Virus record (IMG/VR): IMGVR_UViG_3300036850_000055
Location: 1 to 22,389 of that record
Origin: a virus
Length of the DNA stretch: 22,389 nt
Direction: 5' to 3' (one strand)
Below are positions 13,328 through 20,520 of this stretch, one piece after another. The notes under the pieces are model-generated. The model worked only from the letters and a program-made list of their open reading frames with translations. It did not search any database and had not been told where the DNA came from. A program made the translations under genes and the position numbers. Numbering within the stretch: position 1 is the stretch's first letter; each line of letters begins with the position of its first letter.

Positions 13328-14466
13328 CGGCCCAACACCACCTGTACGTCGCCGCCCTCGATCCGGATCGCCTCGCGGAGGATCTGAATCAGGAGCTTCC
13401 CTACGCGGCCGCCGTCCGACCGGAGCACGATCACCGGGCCGCCGCTCGAGCCGCGGCCGCCGGTCACCCGCTCGCCGGCCTTCAGCACCGCGAGAGTCTC
13501 CGAGCCCATCGCGCCGGACACCACGCCGCCGGTGTGGAAGTACGGGATAGAGAACGACTTGCCGCCGACTTGCGGGATCCACCCCGGCACGGTGAACCCC
13601 TTGCCGCCGACTGTGCTGTTCCACGCGTTGCGTACGCCGTTGAACGCGGCTCGGAAAGGAGCGGTGATGATGTTCGCGACCCCGGACATAAACCGGCCGA
13701 TCGCCCCCGGTACGGCCTTGATCGCGTTGAGGATCGAGTCGCGATGCTTCCAAATCGGCTTGATCACGAGGGAGAACGGGGCGAGCAGGATCCCCAGGAT
13801 GTTGCGCCAGTTGTCCCGGATCCAGTTGAACACCGACACCGCGACGTTCTTCACCGCACCGAGCGCCCCGTTGACCACCTTTCGGAAGGTCTCCGACTTG
13901 TTGTACGCGTAGATCAGGCCCCCGACGAGCAGGGTTAGCGCGGTGATGATGAGCCCGATCGGGTTAGCCCTCATCGCGACGTTGAGCGCCCATTGTCCGG
14001 CCGTGAGTACCTTCTGTGCGGCCGCGGTCGCGAGCGCTGCACCTCGAGCCGCGACGTTGGCCGCGGTCTGCCGGACCGTGCTCGCAGCGCTCGAAATCGT
14101 GGCCTTGTTGAGGTTGCCGAGAGCAGGGATCAGGAACGAGGCCAGACCGCCGGCGAGGTCGGCCGCGCCCTGCCCCACGGTGACGAACCCCTCGAACAGG
14201 TTGCCCTTCATGATCTCCGCCGTACCGGCCCCGATATCGGCCGTACCGGTCAGCACGTCCGCGAACCCCTGAGCCTTGCCCTCCGCGCCGTCAGCCGCCT
14301 CCCCGGCCCGGCCGAACCCGCTCTCCGTGTCGTCCGCGATCCGTTGGCTCGAGGCCCCTACGTCGTCGCTCAGCTTGCGCGACGACTGCCCCACCGAGTC
14401 GAACGCCTTCTCGAGCTGACTCGCATCACCCGCGAGGGTGAGGGTCACCTGTGGCTTGCCTGCCAT
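13324..14466 (-). CDS. Tape measure protein, short (380 residues)
   Basis: Starts MAGKPQVTLTLAGDASQL, followed by helices (about 20-100), hydrophobic stretches near residues 115-130 and 175-205 (PIGLIITALTLLVGGLIYAY) and a repetitive region with FNWIRDNWRNILGILLAPFS, all typical of tape measures. The C-terminus is Gly-rich and ends with GGDVQVVLGR. Its ATG at 14466 has GGAGGTGG upstream. Tape measures set tail length at about 1.5 angstroms per residue (known), so 380 residues suggests a tail near 55-60 nm, short for a siphovirus. It follows the gp10-like gene and precedes the tail hub. Confidence 0.88.
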   Translation of the reverse strand: MAGKPQVTLTLAGDASQLEKAFDSVGQSSRKLSDDVGASSQRIADDTESGFGRAGEAADGAEGKAQGFADVLTGTADIGAGTAEIMKGNLFEGFVTVGQGAADLAGGLASFLIPALGNLNKATISSAASTVRQTAANVAARGAALATAAAQKVLTAGQWALNVAMRANPIGLIITALTLLVGGLIYAYNKSETFRKVVNGALGAVKNVAVSVFNWIRDNWRNILGILLAPFSLVIKPIWKHRDSILNAIKAVPGAIGRFMSGVANIITAPFRAAFNGVRNAWNSTVGGKGFTVPGWIPQVGGKSFSIPYFHTGGVVSGAMGSETLAVLKAGERVTGGRGSSGGPVIVLRSDGGRVGKLLIQILREAIRIEGGDVQVVLGR

Positions 14467-14468
14467 GC

Positions 14469-14873
14469 TCAGTCCACCTCCACGCCGGCGGACCGAGCCG
14501 CCTCCAGTAGTGCCGCCTCTAGGTTGACAGCGAGCTCGTCCCGATGCTTGAAGTACGACGCGTAGATGTACCGGCCGTCCTTCCTGAACGGCCGCGTACC
14601 GGCTCGAGGAGCCGTCCCGCCGAAGTCCAACCACGGGTAGTACGGCACCCGCTTTGAGCCGCCCGTGATCCGGAACGCCTTCTGTGTGGACTGTGCACGC
14701 ACGGACGCTCGCGCCCGGCCCGATCTACTCGGGATCCCGACACGAGCGTCCGTGATGATGGTTTGGCCGGATTGGTTGAACGCGACCCGGAGAACCTTCG
14801 GGAGCTGACTGTCGATCGCCTTGAGGCCCCGTACGAACTCGTTGAGCCCCTCGATCCGGATCGCGTCCGCCAC
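14469..14873 (-). CDS. HK97 gp10-family head-tail/tail-completion protein
   Basis: 134 residues. The pattern IEGLNEFVRGLKAIDSQLPK, then ARVGIPSRSGRARASVR, GGSKRVPYYPWLDFGG and GRYIYASY matches the HK97 gp10 family, which acts at the head-tail joint or tail terminator. The GTG at 14873 has GGGGAGG upstream. In HK97-like phages this gene normally lies between the connector and the major tail gene; here it follows the tail chaperones and directly precedes the tape measure, an unusual place. Confidence 0.85.
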   Translation of the reverse strand: MADAIRIEGLNEFVRGLKAIDSQLPKVLRVAFNQSGQTIITDARVGIPSRSGRARASVRAQSTQKAFRITGGSKRVPYYPWLDFGGTAPRAGTRPFRKDGRYIYASYFKHRDELAVNLEAALLEAARSAGVEVD

Positions 14874-14877
14874 GTGG

Positions 14878-15391
14878 TCAGCCTCCCCGCTTCAGCCTCT
14901 CTAGCTCCTGCTGTTGCGCAATCCGCGCGTAGTACATGTTCCACCGCAGGAATTCAGCGTGGCTCATCGTCCGCCGCAGCTCGCCCACGGTGCGCGAGAG
15001 TTTCACCGCGAGGTAGTGCTCGAACTCGAGCTCGACACTCTCACTGAGCGCCAGGTACGCGGCTTTTTTCGGCTCCCTGCTCGAGCCCGCTGATACGCGA
15101 GATGGTCTTGGTGACCTCCTCGAGGTCGCCGCCGGCCTTCTCGACCTTCTGCCACTGCTCGACCTCGCCCGGCGTCATCGTCGGGTGCACGAGCCCGAGC
15201 GCCACCATGTGCGCCTCGAACTGAGCAAACGTGAGCTTGCTCCGCCGGCGCGCGTCCTGTAGCCCGAGCACCTCCGCCCGGTTGAGCGCCCGAACCGTGA
15301 CCACGCCGGCGTACGTTTTCACGTCCTCCGTTTCGTCGCCACGGGTCGGGTCGCCCGCGAGTAGCGCATTCTTCAGATCCACATCACCCAT
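14878..15391 (-). CDS. Tail assembly chaperone, long frameshifted form
   Basis: Ribosomes reading the 116-residue chaperone are expected to shift frame at the six A bases 15069-15064 (CCGAAAAAAGCC on the coding strand) and continue in a second frame to the TGA at 14878. The added 61 residues start AAYLALSESVELEFEHYL and contain GELRRTMSHAEFLRWNMYYA, the classic second chaperone. The frame relation requires +1 (170 residues) or -2 (171 residues), not -1. The long and short forms coat the tape measure during tail assembly (known for lambda G/GT). No start codon with a good ribosome site is seen for the second part alone. Confidence 0.75.
15041..15391 (-). CDS. Tail assembly chaperone, short form (116 residues)
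   Basis: Lies between the major tail protein and the tape measure region, the normal place for the lambda G-type chaperone. It begins MGDVDLKNALLAGDPTRGDE, has VVTVRALNRAEVLGLQDARR and ends at TGA 15041, just after the slippery run. The ATG at 15391 has AGGAGG upstream. Its C-terminal seven residues after the A run (SRVPGAQ) are used only when no frameshift happens. Confidence 0.88.
   Translation of the reverse strand: MGDVDLKNALLAGDPTRGDETEDVKTYAGVVTVRALNRAEVLGLQDARRRSKLTFAQFEAHMVALGLVHPTMTPGEVEQWQKVEKAGGDLEEVTKTISRISGLEQGAEKSRVPGAQ
15064..15069 (-). other. Slippery A6 run for tail chaperone frameshift (+1 or -2)
   Basis: The zero frame reads GCC GAA AAA AGC; the continuing frame reads AAA GCC GCG. 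A lysyl-tRNA on AAA (15067-15065) can re-pair one base forward (15066-15064) or two bases back (15069-15067) because all six bases are A. Confidence 0.7.
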
Positions 15392-15403
15392 CGGTCAGTC
15401 CTC

Positions 15404-15808
15404 CTATGCCTGCGGTGTGTCGTCCACTTCGCCGTCGATCGTCCACTCGGACGACCACGTGACCATATCCGCGACCGGCGCGGTCTGGACGAACGAGGAC
15501 AGGATCGCGGTGAACACCTCCTGAGGCTTGCCGGTCCCCGCGCCCTCGAGCTGACGGGTCACCTCCGACTTGAGCCCCTTGAGCGGCTTGAGCACGGCCG
15601 CCGGGCCGGTCAATGCCGTGGAGTCGTACACCCCGCTCATCGTGAACTTGTTGTCCAGCAACCCGCCGTCGTACCGGTGAGCGTCGTTGCCGTACGTCGT
15701 GGTGTCGTGGGTGTCGGCCGCTTCGGTCAGCTCCGAAGCGTTGGTGTATTGGCTGAGGTCGGACGCGCCGACCTTCACAACCGTGTTCTTTCCGTGCACG
15801 TGCGCCAT
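15404..15808 (-). CDS. Major tail protein, short type (134 residues)
   Basis: Begins MAHVHGKNTVVKVGASDL and continues ADTHDTTTYGNDAHRYDGGL, with a final strand region VTWSSEWTIDGEVDDTPQA. This is the short tail-tube protein common in actinobacterial siphoviruses; it stacks in rings to form the tail tube. The ATG at 15808 has GGGAG upstream and directly follows the previous stop. Position between connectors and chaperone agrees. Confidence 0.85.
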   Translation of the reverse strand: MAHVHGKNTVVKVGASDLSQYTNASELTEAADTHDTTTYGNDAHRYDGGLLDNKFTMSGVYDSTALTGPAAVLKPLKGLKSEVTRQLEGAGTGKPQEVFTAILSSFVQTAPVADMVTWSSEWTIDGEVDDTPQA

Positions 15809-15809
15809 A

Positions 15810-16220
15810 TCAGGCACTCCCGCTTCCTGTGATGTCGAGGATGAACGTCGCGGTCAGGTAGTCGATTGCGTTCCACGCGATCACGTCGAACTCGATGCTC
15901 TGAACTCGCAGCGTGTAGAACGCGACGTACGGCGTTGTCTCGTCCTCGAGGACCTGTTTGACCGAGTGGTCACCCGATCCGGCCACGTACGGCGCGACGT
16001 TGGTCCGTGAGGCCCTGCTCGACACCTTGCCGACAGCAAGCACCACCGGCAGCGTGTACCGGTCGGCCCCGCGGCCGTACGTCATGTCGAAGGTGACCTC
16101 AGGCAACGACACCACGGCGTGAGGCGGGTTGATCGTGTCCACCGGGCCGTCCGACACCCGGAGTCCGTCGATCGTCTCGAGCCGGGTCGCGATCTCGGTC
16201 ATTACCGCATCGAGGTTCAC
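15810..16220 (-). CDS. Tail terminator / head-tail connector protein
   Basis: 136 residues. N-terminal MTEIATRLETIDGLRVSDG, then PPHAVVSLPEVTFD, a long Asp/Arg-rich middle and a strand-rich end VIAWNAIDYLTATFILDITG. This fits the minor tail or tail terminator protein between the connector and the tail tube gene. The GTG at 16220 overlaps the upstream stop as GTGA; another GTG at 16232 is possible. The family assignment rests mainly on position and shape. Confidence 0.7.
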   Translation of the reverse strand: MNLDAVMTEIATRLETIDGLRVSDGPVDTINPPHAVVSLPEVTFDMTYGRGADRYTLPVVLAVGKVSSRASRTNVAPYVAGSGDHSVKQVLEDETTPYVAFYTLRVQSIEFDVIAWNAIDYLTATFILDITGSGSA

Positions 16221-16810
16221 GCGGACCACCACCGGCGTACGTAGTCGGCCACCATGACCGCCACGTCCGGGTCCACCTTCGCGAGTAGCCGCATCTCCGA
16301 GCCGGACTCAGGCGAGCCGGCGACCCCGAACGGTGCATCCGACCGCTTGAAGAACCGCGCGGTCTGGAGGAGTGACGCGTCCTTGATCGTGTCCGGGACC
16401 GTGGTCCACCCGAACGGGGCGAGCACGCCCACCCCGCCGTACGTGGTGTCCGGCTTCACCGTGCTCCCGAACACGAGCTCCGTGTACGGCCGGCCCTCGC
16501 TCGCCGCGTTGAGCGGAGCGAGCCGGTAGTCAGTGATGGTCGCCCCGCTCGAGGTGACCTCCACCCCCGTCAGGTCTTGGAGGTCATCGATCGAGATGAA
16601 CCATCCGCGGTCGCAGTCGTATTGCGCGGTGTAGTACCGCACCGCGGCCGCCTCGAGCTTGCCGAACTGCCGGTTTGTCGCGCGATCGATCGCACGGGAG
16701 GCGGCCGCCACGTCGAGGCCCAACCGAACATCGTCCGCCGTGTCGGTTTCGGGGATCCGGAGATACTCCTTCGCCTGCTCCACCGTGACGTAGTTGGGTT
16801 TCCAAGCCAT
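16217..16810 (-). CDS. Head-tail connector (HK97 gp6-like adaptor)
   Basis: 197 residues. It starts MAWKPNYVTVEQAKEYLRIP, the usual opening of gp6-type adaptors (helix 'VTVEQAKEYL' before a helical bundle), then DVAAASRAIDRATNRQFG, and a C-terminal half with helical SLLQTARFFKR and VMVADYVRRWW. These adaptors form a ring below the portal to which the tail joins. The ATG at 16810 has GGGAGGG upstream; the gene follows the capsid gene by 27 bases. Confidence 0.85.
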   Translation of the reverse strand: MAWKPNYVTVEQAKEYLRIPETDTADDVRLGLDVAAASRAIDRATNRQFGKLEAAAVRYYTAQYDCDRGWFISIDDLQDLTGVEVTSSGATITDYRLAPLNAASEGRPYTELVFGSTVKPDTTYGGVGVLAPFGWTTVPDTIKDASLLQTARFFKRSDAPFGVAGSPESGSEMRLLAKVDPDVAVMVADYVRRWWSA

Positions 16811-16837
16811 GGTTGCCGCCCTCCCGTGCCGGGTCGA

Positions 16838-18187
16838 TCAGACAGCCGCGGTGACCTGCACGCGGCGGACCGACTTGCTCTGAGTGCCGATCGCGCCGGG
16901 GGTCTGCCGGACGATCACGCCGGTGTAGCCCCAGATACCGAGCACGATGGACTCCGGGCCGCTGACCTCCTCGAACCGGAACCGGAGCATGTTCGACTCG
17001 AACAACACCGTGTCGCCGGCCTTCATCGCGCCGTAGCTCTCCGGGTAGGCCGTGGTGCCGAACCCGTCCGAAGCGATGATGCCGAGCCCGGCGAGCCGGC
17101 CGTCAACCTGCGGGGTGCCGACACCGATGACGTTCATCGGCCCGGCCGACTCCGCCGGCACGAGCGGCCGCCCGGTCGAGTCCTTCAGCTTGAGGAACTC
17201 GCCCCAGCGCCGGACGTTCATCCAGATCAGATCGGCCGGACGCTTGCGGGCCTGACGGACCGCGATCGCGAGGTCGATCACCGAATCGTAGGCCGCGCCG
17301 GCAGCGTCGAACGCGGCCTCGTTCGCGAACGTGGTCACGGCCGCGCCGGCAGCGGTGACGATCGCGCCCGCGACCTTCGCCTCCACCTTGTCGTCGTAGA
17401 CCTCGATCAGGTCCGAGTAGATGAGCTGGTCCACCGCCGGGGTGGACATGTCGATCATCTGACGGCTCACGGTCTGCTTGCCGGCGGTCGGCTTGGGGGT
17501 GACCACGTGAACGTCGGAGTCCCACGCGTCGGCCCCGCCGACCGGGTCGTTCTCGTTGACCTGCTCCGCGACCACCGCGTCGGTGCCGGCCGTCTGCCGC
17601 GGGAGCGTGATCGGCCGCGGGTCGTCCCCGAGCGGGATGTTCCGGACCGCGTTCGCGATCCGCCGGCCCTGCCGGGCGAGCGTCTCGAACTCGTCGGTCA
17701 GCCACTTCGGCGGGACGATGCCGACGCCCTCACCACCGGTGTCGAGCGCGCGCATGTGCTCCGAGAGACGCTGTGCGGACACCTCGTCCTTGTTGACGCG
17801 GGACCGGTACAGGTCGCTGAAGAACGAGTGCTGTCCGCCGTCCTTCGCGCTCCGGTAGTGGCCGGGGTCGCGGTCCTTCGCGCTCGTGCTCGAGCTCTCG
17901 CGGCCGCCGCCCAGCGACCGGACGCGCTCGTCGTTGCTGAGCGTGTCGCCGGCGAGCTCCTCCATCTTGCGGTTCCGCTGTTCGATCTTGGTGAGCTCCT
18001 CGATCTCCTCGAACAGCGACTGAGCCGTGGTGTTCTGCTCGCGTACGAGCGTGGCCTCCTGCTCGGTCAGCGCCCGGCCCTTGGTGCCGTCGCCGTTGTC
18101 GTGCTCGCTCGCGCGGTTGTGGATGCCCTCAATCGAGGTCTTGAGCGCCTCGTACTGGGTGCGCTTCGCCTTGAGGTAGGGGTTCAC
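16838..18187 (-). CDS. Major capsid protein, HK97 fold with N-terminal scaffold region
   Basis: 449 residues. Residues 1-100 are a charged coiled-coil delta/scaffold domain (LFEEIEELTKIEQRNRKMEE), then a linker rich in Ser, and the capsid core from about residue 120: GIVPPKWLTDEFETLARQG, RPITLPRQ, VTPKPTAGKQTVSRQMIDMS, and ending in the strand VLGIWGYTGVIVRQTPGAIG. The protease encoded just upstream probably removes the scaffold region. The GTG at 18187 has GGAAGGA upstream. It is separated from the protease gene by 151 bases with two hairpins, so its expression may be controlled separately. Confidence 0.95.
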   Translation of the reverse strand: MNPYLKAKRTQYEALKTSIEGIHNRASEHDNGDGTKGRALTEQEATLVREQNTTAQSLFEEIEELTKIEQRNRKMEELAGDTLSNDERVRSLGGGRESSSTSAKDRDPGHYRSAKDGGQHSFFSDLYRSRVNKDEVSAQRLSEHMRALDTGGEGVGIVPPKWLTDEFETLARQGRRIANAVRNIPLGDDPRPITLPRQTAGTDAVVAEQVNENDPVGGADAWDSDVHVVTPKPTAGKQTVSRQMIDMSTPAVDQLIYSDLIEVYDDKVEAKVAGAIVTAAGAAVTTFANEAAFDAAGAAYDSVIDLAIAVRQARKRPADLIWMNVRRWGEFLKLKDSTGRPLVPAESAGPMNVIGVGTPQVDGRLAGLGIIASDGFGTTAYPESYGAMKAGDTVLFESNMLRFRFEEVSGPESIVLGIWGYTGVIVRQTPGAIGTQSKSVRRVQVTAAV

Positions 18188-18254
18188 GGTGCAGTCCTTC
18201 CGGGTCGTGGTCGATTCACACGCCGGGGTGTCTGCTGTCCGCCTGACCGGGGTG

Positions 18255-18285
18255 CCCCGGCTCGAGAGGGAAGCTCGAGCCGGGG
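18255..18285. terminator. Perfect 12-bp hairpin between protease and capsid genes
   Basis: CCCCGGCTCGAG (18255-18266) pairs with 18274-18285 across the 7-base loop AGGGAAG. It lies in the 151-base gap downstream of the protease and upstream of the capsid GTG. It lacks a U-tract. Likely roles are attenuation, or a 5' end that stabilises a capsid message. Confidence 0.6.
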
Positions 18286-18307
18286 GGTGTCGCCTCAGGA
18301 GAGCAGG

Positions 18308-18329
18308 GGTGCCGTACGCCTACGGCACC
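18308..18329. terminator. Perfect 9-bp hairpin just after the protease gene
   Basis: GGTGCCGTA (18308-18316) pairs with 18321-18329 across a 4-base loop CGCC, ten bases beyond the protease stop codon. With the second hairpin at 18255 it forms a tandem pair before the capsid gene. Confidence 0.55.
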
Positions 18330-18338
18330 GATGGTAGA

Positions 18339-18953
18339 TCAGAGCAACGGAAGCGGTCGGAGTCCCTCGATGATGCGGCGGGTCTCCTCGAGCGACCGGA
18401 GCGCCAGCTCGTGCGGGTCCTCGTCGGGTTCGAGATCCCACTCCGGGCCGCCGTCCGGGAGCGCGAGCGAGCGTACGCCGGTCATCACCGCGCCGGCCTT
18501 GCCGTACGCGCCGGCCATGACGACGGCCACCTCCGACGCGTCCGCTTTCACCCGCTCGGTGATCGGGCCGCCGGCGTCCGGGACCATCCGGTTACGGCGT
18601 TCCTTGAACCCGACCGAGAGCTCCCGGAGCGCACCGTCGCGGACGAGCTCGAGCGTCTCATCACCCATCGCGGTACGGCTGACGCGCCACTCGCCGTACA
18701 GCCCGGCCGCGTCGTCGCGGAGGAGCTTGGTTGCGCCGATCAGCACGCCGCCGAACGGGAGATGATCCCGAGCAAAGGCGATGCGGTTCGCCGCCCGGAG
18801 CTGGTGGTTGAACGCGCCCCGTGCGAACCGCTCGCGGATTCCCTCGCTCGGGACGTTGATCGTACGGCCGTACGGCACAGCGATGCCGACGATCGTCCGG
18901 CCGTCGCCGTCCGAGCGGACCTCGAGGTCCGGGGTGAACGAGCGGTACAGCAT
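18339..18953 (-). CDS. Prohead protease, HK97 gp4/S78-like
   Basis: 204 residues. The HK97-type protease core is clear: IVGIAVPYGR near residues 21-30, catalytic H64 in ARDHLPFGG, and the catalytic Ser S113 in RELSVGF, followed by EVAVVMAGAY. It cleaves the capsid scaffold region during head maturation and is inside the procapsid. The ATG at 18953 has GAGGAG upstream. It sits between the small Cys-rich gene and the capsid gene. Confidence 0.93.
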   Translation of the reverse strand: MLYRSFTPDLEVRSDGDGRTIVGIAVPYGRTINVPSEGIRERFARGAFNHQLRAANRIAFARDHLPFGGVLIGATKLLRDDAAGLYGEWRVSRTAMGDETLELVRDGALRELSVGFKERRNRMVPDAGGPITERVKADASEVAVVMAGAYGKAGAVMTGVRSLALPDGGPEWDLEPDEDPHELALRSLEETRRIIEGLRPLPLL

Positions 18954-18954
18954 C

Positions 18955-19158
18955 TCAGCTCCTCAGGTCAGCTCGGGTCACGAAGTGTCCGGGGCACAGC
19001 CCGTCCATCGTCGCTTCGCGGTGGCAGGTCTCGAGTCGGCACTCAACCACGTCCGGGACCACGCAGTCGTCGGTGTCAGCCGGCGACTCCGGTGTCGTCG
19101 GGGCCGGTGTCCTCCGGGTTGTCGTCGCCTTGGTCGCCTTGCTCTTGCTCGTCGCCAT
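18955..19158 (-). CDS. Small Cys-rich head-region protein (67 residues)
   Basis: The ATG at 19158 has a strong AGGAGGTG at ideal spacing although it lies 83 bases inside the end of the portal gene, in another frame. N-terminal 30 residues are Lys/Thr/Pro-rich (ATSKSKATKATTTRRTPAP); the rest has ECRLETCHREATMDGLCPGH, with Cys pairs and a final His that fit a zinc site. A protein of this kind often lies between portal and protease in actinophages. Function unknown. Confidence 0.7.
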   Translation of the reverse strand: MATSKSKATKATTTRRTPAPTTPESPADTDDCVVPDVVECRLETCHREATMDGLCPGHFVTRADLRS

Positions 19159-20374
19159 TGTCGGCACCTCCTGTGTCGTCATTCTGCGGTACGGCGGGTG
19201 CCGCCGCGGGGAACTCGTCGCCTCCATCGAGCGGCGGGAGCCCATCGGCCGCCCGGAGCTCGTTCGGGGTGCGCGTCTTGCTCGTGACCTGAATCTGACC
19301 GATCTGAGCCTGTGTCAGGAGGTCGGGCCGGGTGAAGTCGTCCAGATCCGGCAACACCCAGAGGTTCGGGTCCATCCACAGCCCGGAGAGCGCCGCGGTG
19401 AACCGGCCCAGGTAGCCGCGGAGCCCCCACTTCACGAACTTCACGTCCTCCGCGTTGTCGTTGCGGTACGTGCGGTTCGAGGTCTCCGCGCCCAGGTCGG
19501 ACGGCTGTAGCCCGAAGATGAGCGCGGTCTCGAGGAGGCTCATTTTCCGGGCCTCGATGAGCTGTAGCTCGGTGGGGTTCCACGCGAGCGCCTCGAACGA
19601 GGTCGTTGCGTTGAGCACCTGAATTTGCCGGGAGCGCTGGTTCCGGTACCACTGCCGGCGCATGTCGCGCGCCTCGTCCTCTTTCAGATCCGGGTTTTCC
19701 GACTTGAGCAGACCGGACGGAACCCCGTCGCCACTGCCGGCGGCCGCGGCCTGCCGGTTGAGCTCGAGCGCGAGATCGAGCGCGCCGGCCCCTGCCCCGT
19801 TCCACCCGCGGAGGTGCGCCTCGAGGACACCCCACCCGCGTACGTCGGACGGCTGACACGGCCCCTTGATGTGGAAGATCTCCGACCGCGGGTACTCGGT
19901 CCCGCCGATCTGATAGCGGATCGCACCGAGCGGGAGCCCGGTCCGGCCCTCGTACCCGACACGCCGGACCCCGACTTGGTTCGCGGGGATCGGGAGGATC
20001 CCGTCCGGTACGCCGTCCTCGTCCCTCGAGGCGATGAGCCCGACCGCGTTCCCGTGCCAGATCAGATCGAGTGCCCAGCTCGTGAACGTCGTCATGAGCG
20101 ATTCCGGCGGGGCAGGCTGTTGCAACAGGAGCGGCCGCGGGAGCCGGATCCGCCGGTTACGGATCACCCGCCACAGGTCCCAATTGACCGAGCCGATCGC
20201 CTCCGAAATCTTCATCGAGGCGCGCCACGCCGCCGGCAGACCGAGCCCACCGCCGTACACCTGTAGCGGGACGTTGATCGGGTTACCGTCGATGATCATC
20301 TCGAACCCGGAGCCGGCCGCGCGCGAGAGCTGGTCATCGGACTCGGTACGGCGGAACGACTTGCCGAGCCCCAT
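19076..20374 (-). CDS. Portal protein, HK97 gp3-like
   Basis: 432 residues. Typical blocks: LPAAWRASMKISEAIGSVNW (clip/N-terminal region), LMTTFTSWALDLIWHGNAVG, IFHIKGPCQPSDVRGWGVLE, then the GLLKSENPDL and EARDMRRQWY region and EARKMSLLETALIFGLQPSDLG, followed by NRTYRNDNAEDVKFVKWGLR. The last 30 residues are very acidic (Asp/Glu/Gly). The portal forms the DNA entry ring at one capsid corner and docks the terminase. The ATG at 20374 overlaps the previous stop as ATGA. Its 3' end overlaps the next gene. Confidence 0.95.
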   Translation of the reverse strand: MGLGKSFRRTESDDQLSRAAGSGFEMIIDGNPINVPLQVYGGGLGLPAAWRASMKISEAIGSVNWDLWRVIRNRRIRLPRPLLLQQPAPPESLMTTFTSWALDLIWHGNAVGLIASRDEDGVPDGILPIPANQVGVRRVGYEGRTGLPLGAIRYQIGGTEYPRSEIFHIKGPCQPSDVRGWGVLEAHLRGWNGAGAGALDLALELNRQAAAAGSGDGVPSGLLKSENPDLKEDEARDMRRQWYRNQRSRQIQVLNATTSFEALAWNPTELQLIEARKMSLLETALIFGLQPSDLGAETSNRTYRNDNAEDVKFVKWGLRGYLGRFTAALSGLWMDPNLWVLPDLDDFTRPDLLTQAQIGQIQVTSKTRTPNELRAADGLPPLDGGDEFPAAAPAVPQNDDTGGADNGDEQEQGDQGDDNPEDTGPDDTGVAG

Positions 20375-20520
20375 CACAACCACCCGGCCTCAGCCGCGGT
20401 GCCGAGAAGGACCAACAGCGCCCCCGCCACCAGCACGGCCCAGACCGGGCCGGCGAGCACACCCAGAGCGCCGACGAACATGAGCCCGCCGATCGCTTGG
20501 ATCACAACAGATCGCTTCAT
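20374..20520 (-). CDS. Small membrane protein between terminase and portal (48 residues)
   Basis: Starts MKRSVVIQAIGGLMFVGALG and continues with a second hydrophobic stretch, VWAVLVAGALLVLLGTA, so two membrane helices with a short turn. The ATG overlaps the large terminase stop and the TGA overlaps the portal ATG, both as ATGA. Although too short for most callers, the coupling and sequence character support it. Such small hydrophobic genes are met here in actinophages; their role is not known. Confidence 0.7.
   Translation of the reverse strand: MKRSVVIQAIGGLMFVGALGVLAGPVWAVLVAGALLVLLGTAAEAGWL

Noticed and set aside
13328-13753. Upstream extension of the large tail protein
   Set aside because: The extension lies inside the tape measure gene; the ATG at 13327 overlaps the tape measure stop as ATGA.
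16577-18337. A 586-codon open frame on the + strand opposite capsid and connector genes
   Set aside because: It is antisense to clear capsid and connector genes, has the Arg/Val/Leu-rich composition of a shadow frame, and has no ribosome site or recognised domain.
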